This document shows positions 63,922-64,000 of a stretch of DNA of 64,000 nt, piece by piece. Below the pieces are notes generated by a model, which made no database searches, had not been told where the DNA came from, and saw only the letters and a list, made by a program, of their open reading frames with translations. The position numbers were made by a program, and so were the translations under genes. Location: assembly GCA_963759055.1 (NCBI GenBank), contig CAVWYD010000006.1, positions 1-64,000 of the forward strand, given 5' to 3'. Every line of letters starts with the position of its first letter. The stretch's first letter is position 1. Origin of the DNA: Thiosocius sp963759055. Its GTDB lineage: Bacteria > Pseudomonadota > Gammaproteobacteria > Chromatiales > Chromatiaceae.

Positions 63922-64000
63922 GTCGCTTTCGCGCGCCGCTTTGCTGGTCCTTTGCCTGACGCTCGCGGCCTGCAGCGGGGATCAGTTATCCGCCGAAGAC
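63902..64000 (+). CDS. Start of a lipoprotein gene (partial)
   Basis: From ATG 63902 the frame is open to the edge of the window and reads MFLACVESLSRAALLVLCLT then LAACSGDQLSAED: a signal helix and a lipobox LAAC. The start overlaps the end of dapB by 20 bases, so coupling is possible. A later start inside this stretch cannot be excluded. Identity unknown. Confidence 0.5.
   Translation, partial: MFLACVESLSRAALLVLCLTLAACSGDQLSAED

Overview
The window reads as one contig of a free-living or symbiotic sulfur-oxidising gammaproteobacterium. The evidence is the order trpBA-accD-folC-SPOR-cvpA-purF-metZ at the left end, a hrcA-grpE-dnaK-dnaJ-dapB block with sigma-32 promoters at the right end, a sulfur-globule-type protein, YeeE/YedE sulfur-transport proteins, and octaheme cytochromes of the tetrathionate-reductase family. 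I cannot name the species. There are no rRNA or tRNA genes, CRISPR arrays or complete insertion sequences.

Layout. Positions 1-7362 hold housekeeping genes for tryptophan, fatty acid, folate, purine and methionine synthesis; metZ sits behind a SAM-II riboswitch that appears to work by transcription termination. Positions 7599-13140 hold a sulfur globule protein and a copper-uptake module (DUF2946-like protein, TonB-dependent copper receptor, ExbB, ExbD, TonB) with an FNR-like site upstream. Positions 13195-29833 carry acs, a LysR regulator divergent from acnB, a two-subunit methylmalonyl-CoA mutase operon with MeaB and a decarboxylase, two paralogous small membrane proteins of unknown function, a 254-bp inverted-repeat element, a CidA/LrgB pair and a lone sucA.

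Positions 29869-46284 are an electron-transfer island with nine c-type cytochromes carrying 60 CXXCH haem motifs. It has four parts: (a) an MtrA/MtrB-type porin-cytochrome conduit with a tetrahaem shuttle cytochrome and a divergent cytochrome c4, an FNR-like site between them; (b) a minus-strand operon of a 15-haem cytochrome (tetrathionate-reductase-like half plus a seven-haem half with an EF-hand loop), two half-size YedE transporters and a membrane-anchored rhodanese-like protein without its catalytic cysteine; (c) a pentahaem c554-like protein, an octahaem HAO-like protein and a NapC/NirT tetrahaem protein; (d) a canonical octahaem tetrathionate reductase with its own cytochrome b. Part (b) is the best candidate for an undescribed system: it looks like import of a sulfur compound coupled to a periplasmic multihaem redox enzyme.

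Positions 46328-64000 return to mixed accessory genes (oxidoreductase, phosphatase, lipoprotein, UspA, glgC, GrlR-like, TauE-like) and then recN, nadK, the heat-shock operon and dapB.

Five genes (cvpA, the copper receptor, acs, mtrB, the canonical octahaem reductase) are broken by ten frameshifts. All ten have the sign of one extra base and conserved protein resumes after each, so I treat them as sequence errors rather than gene decay.
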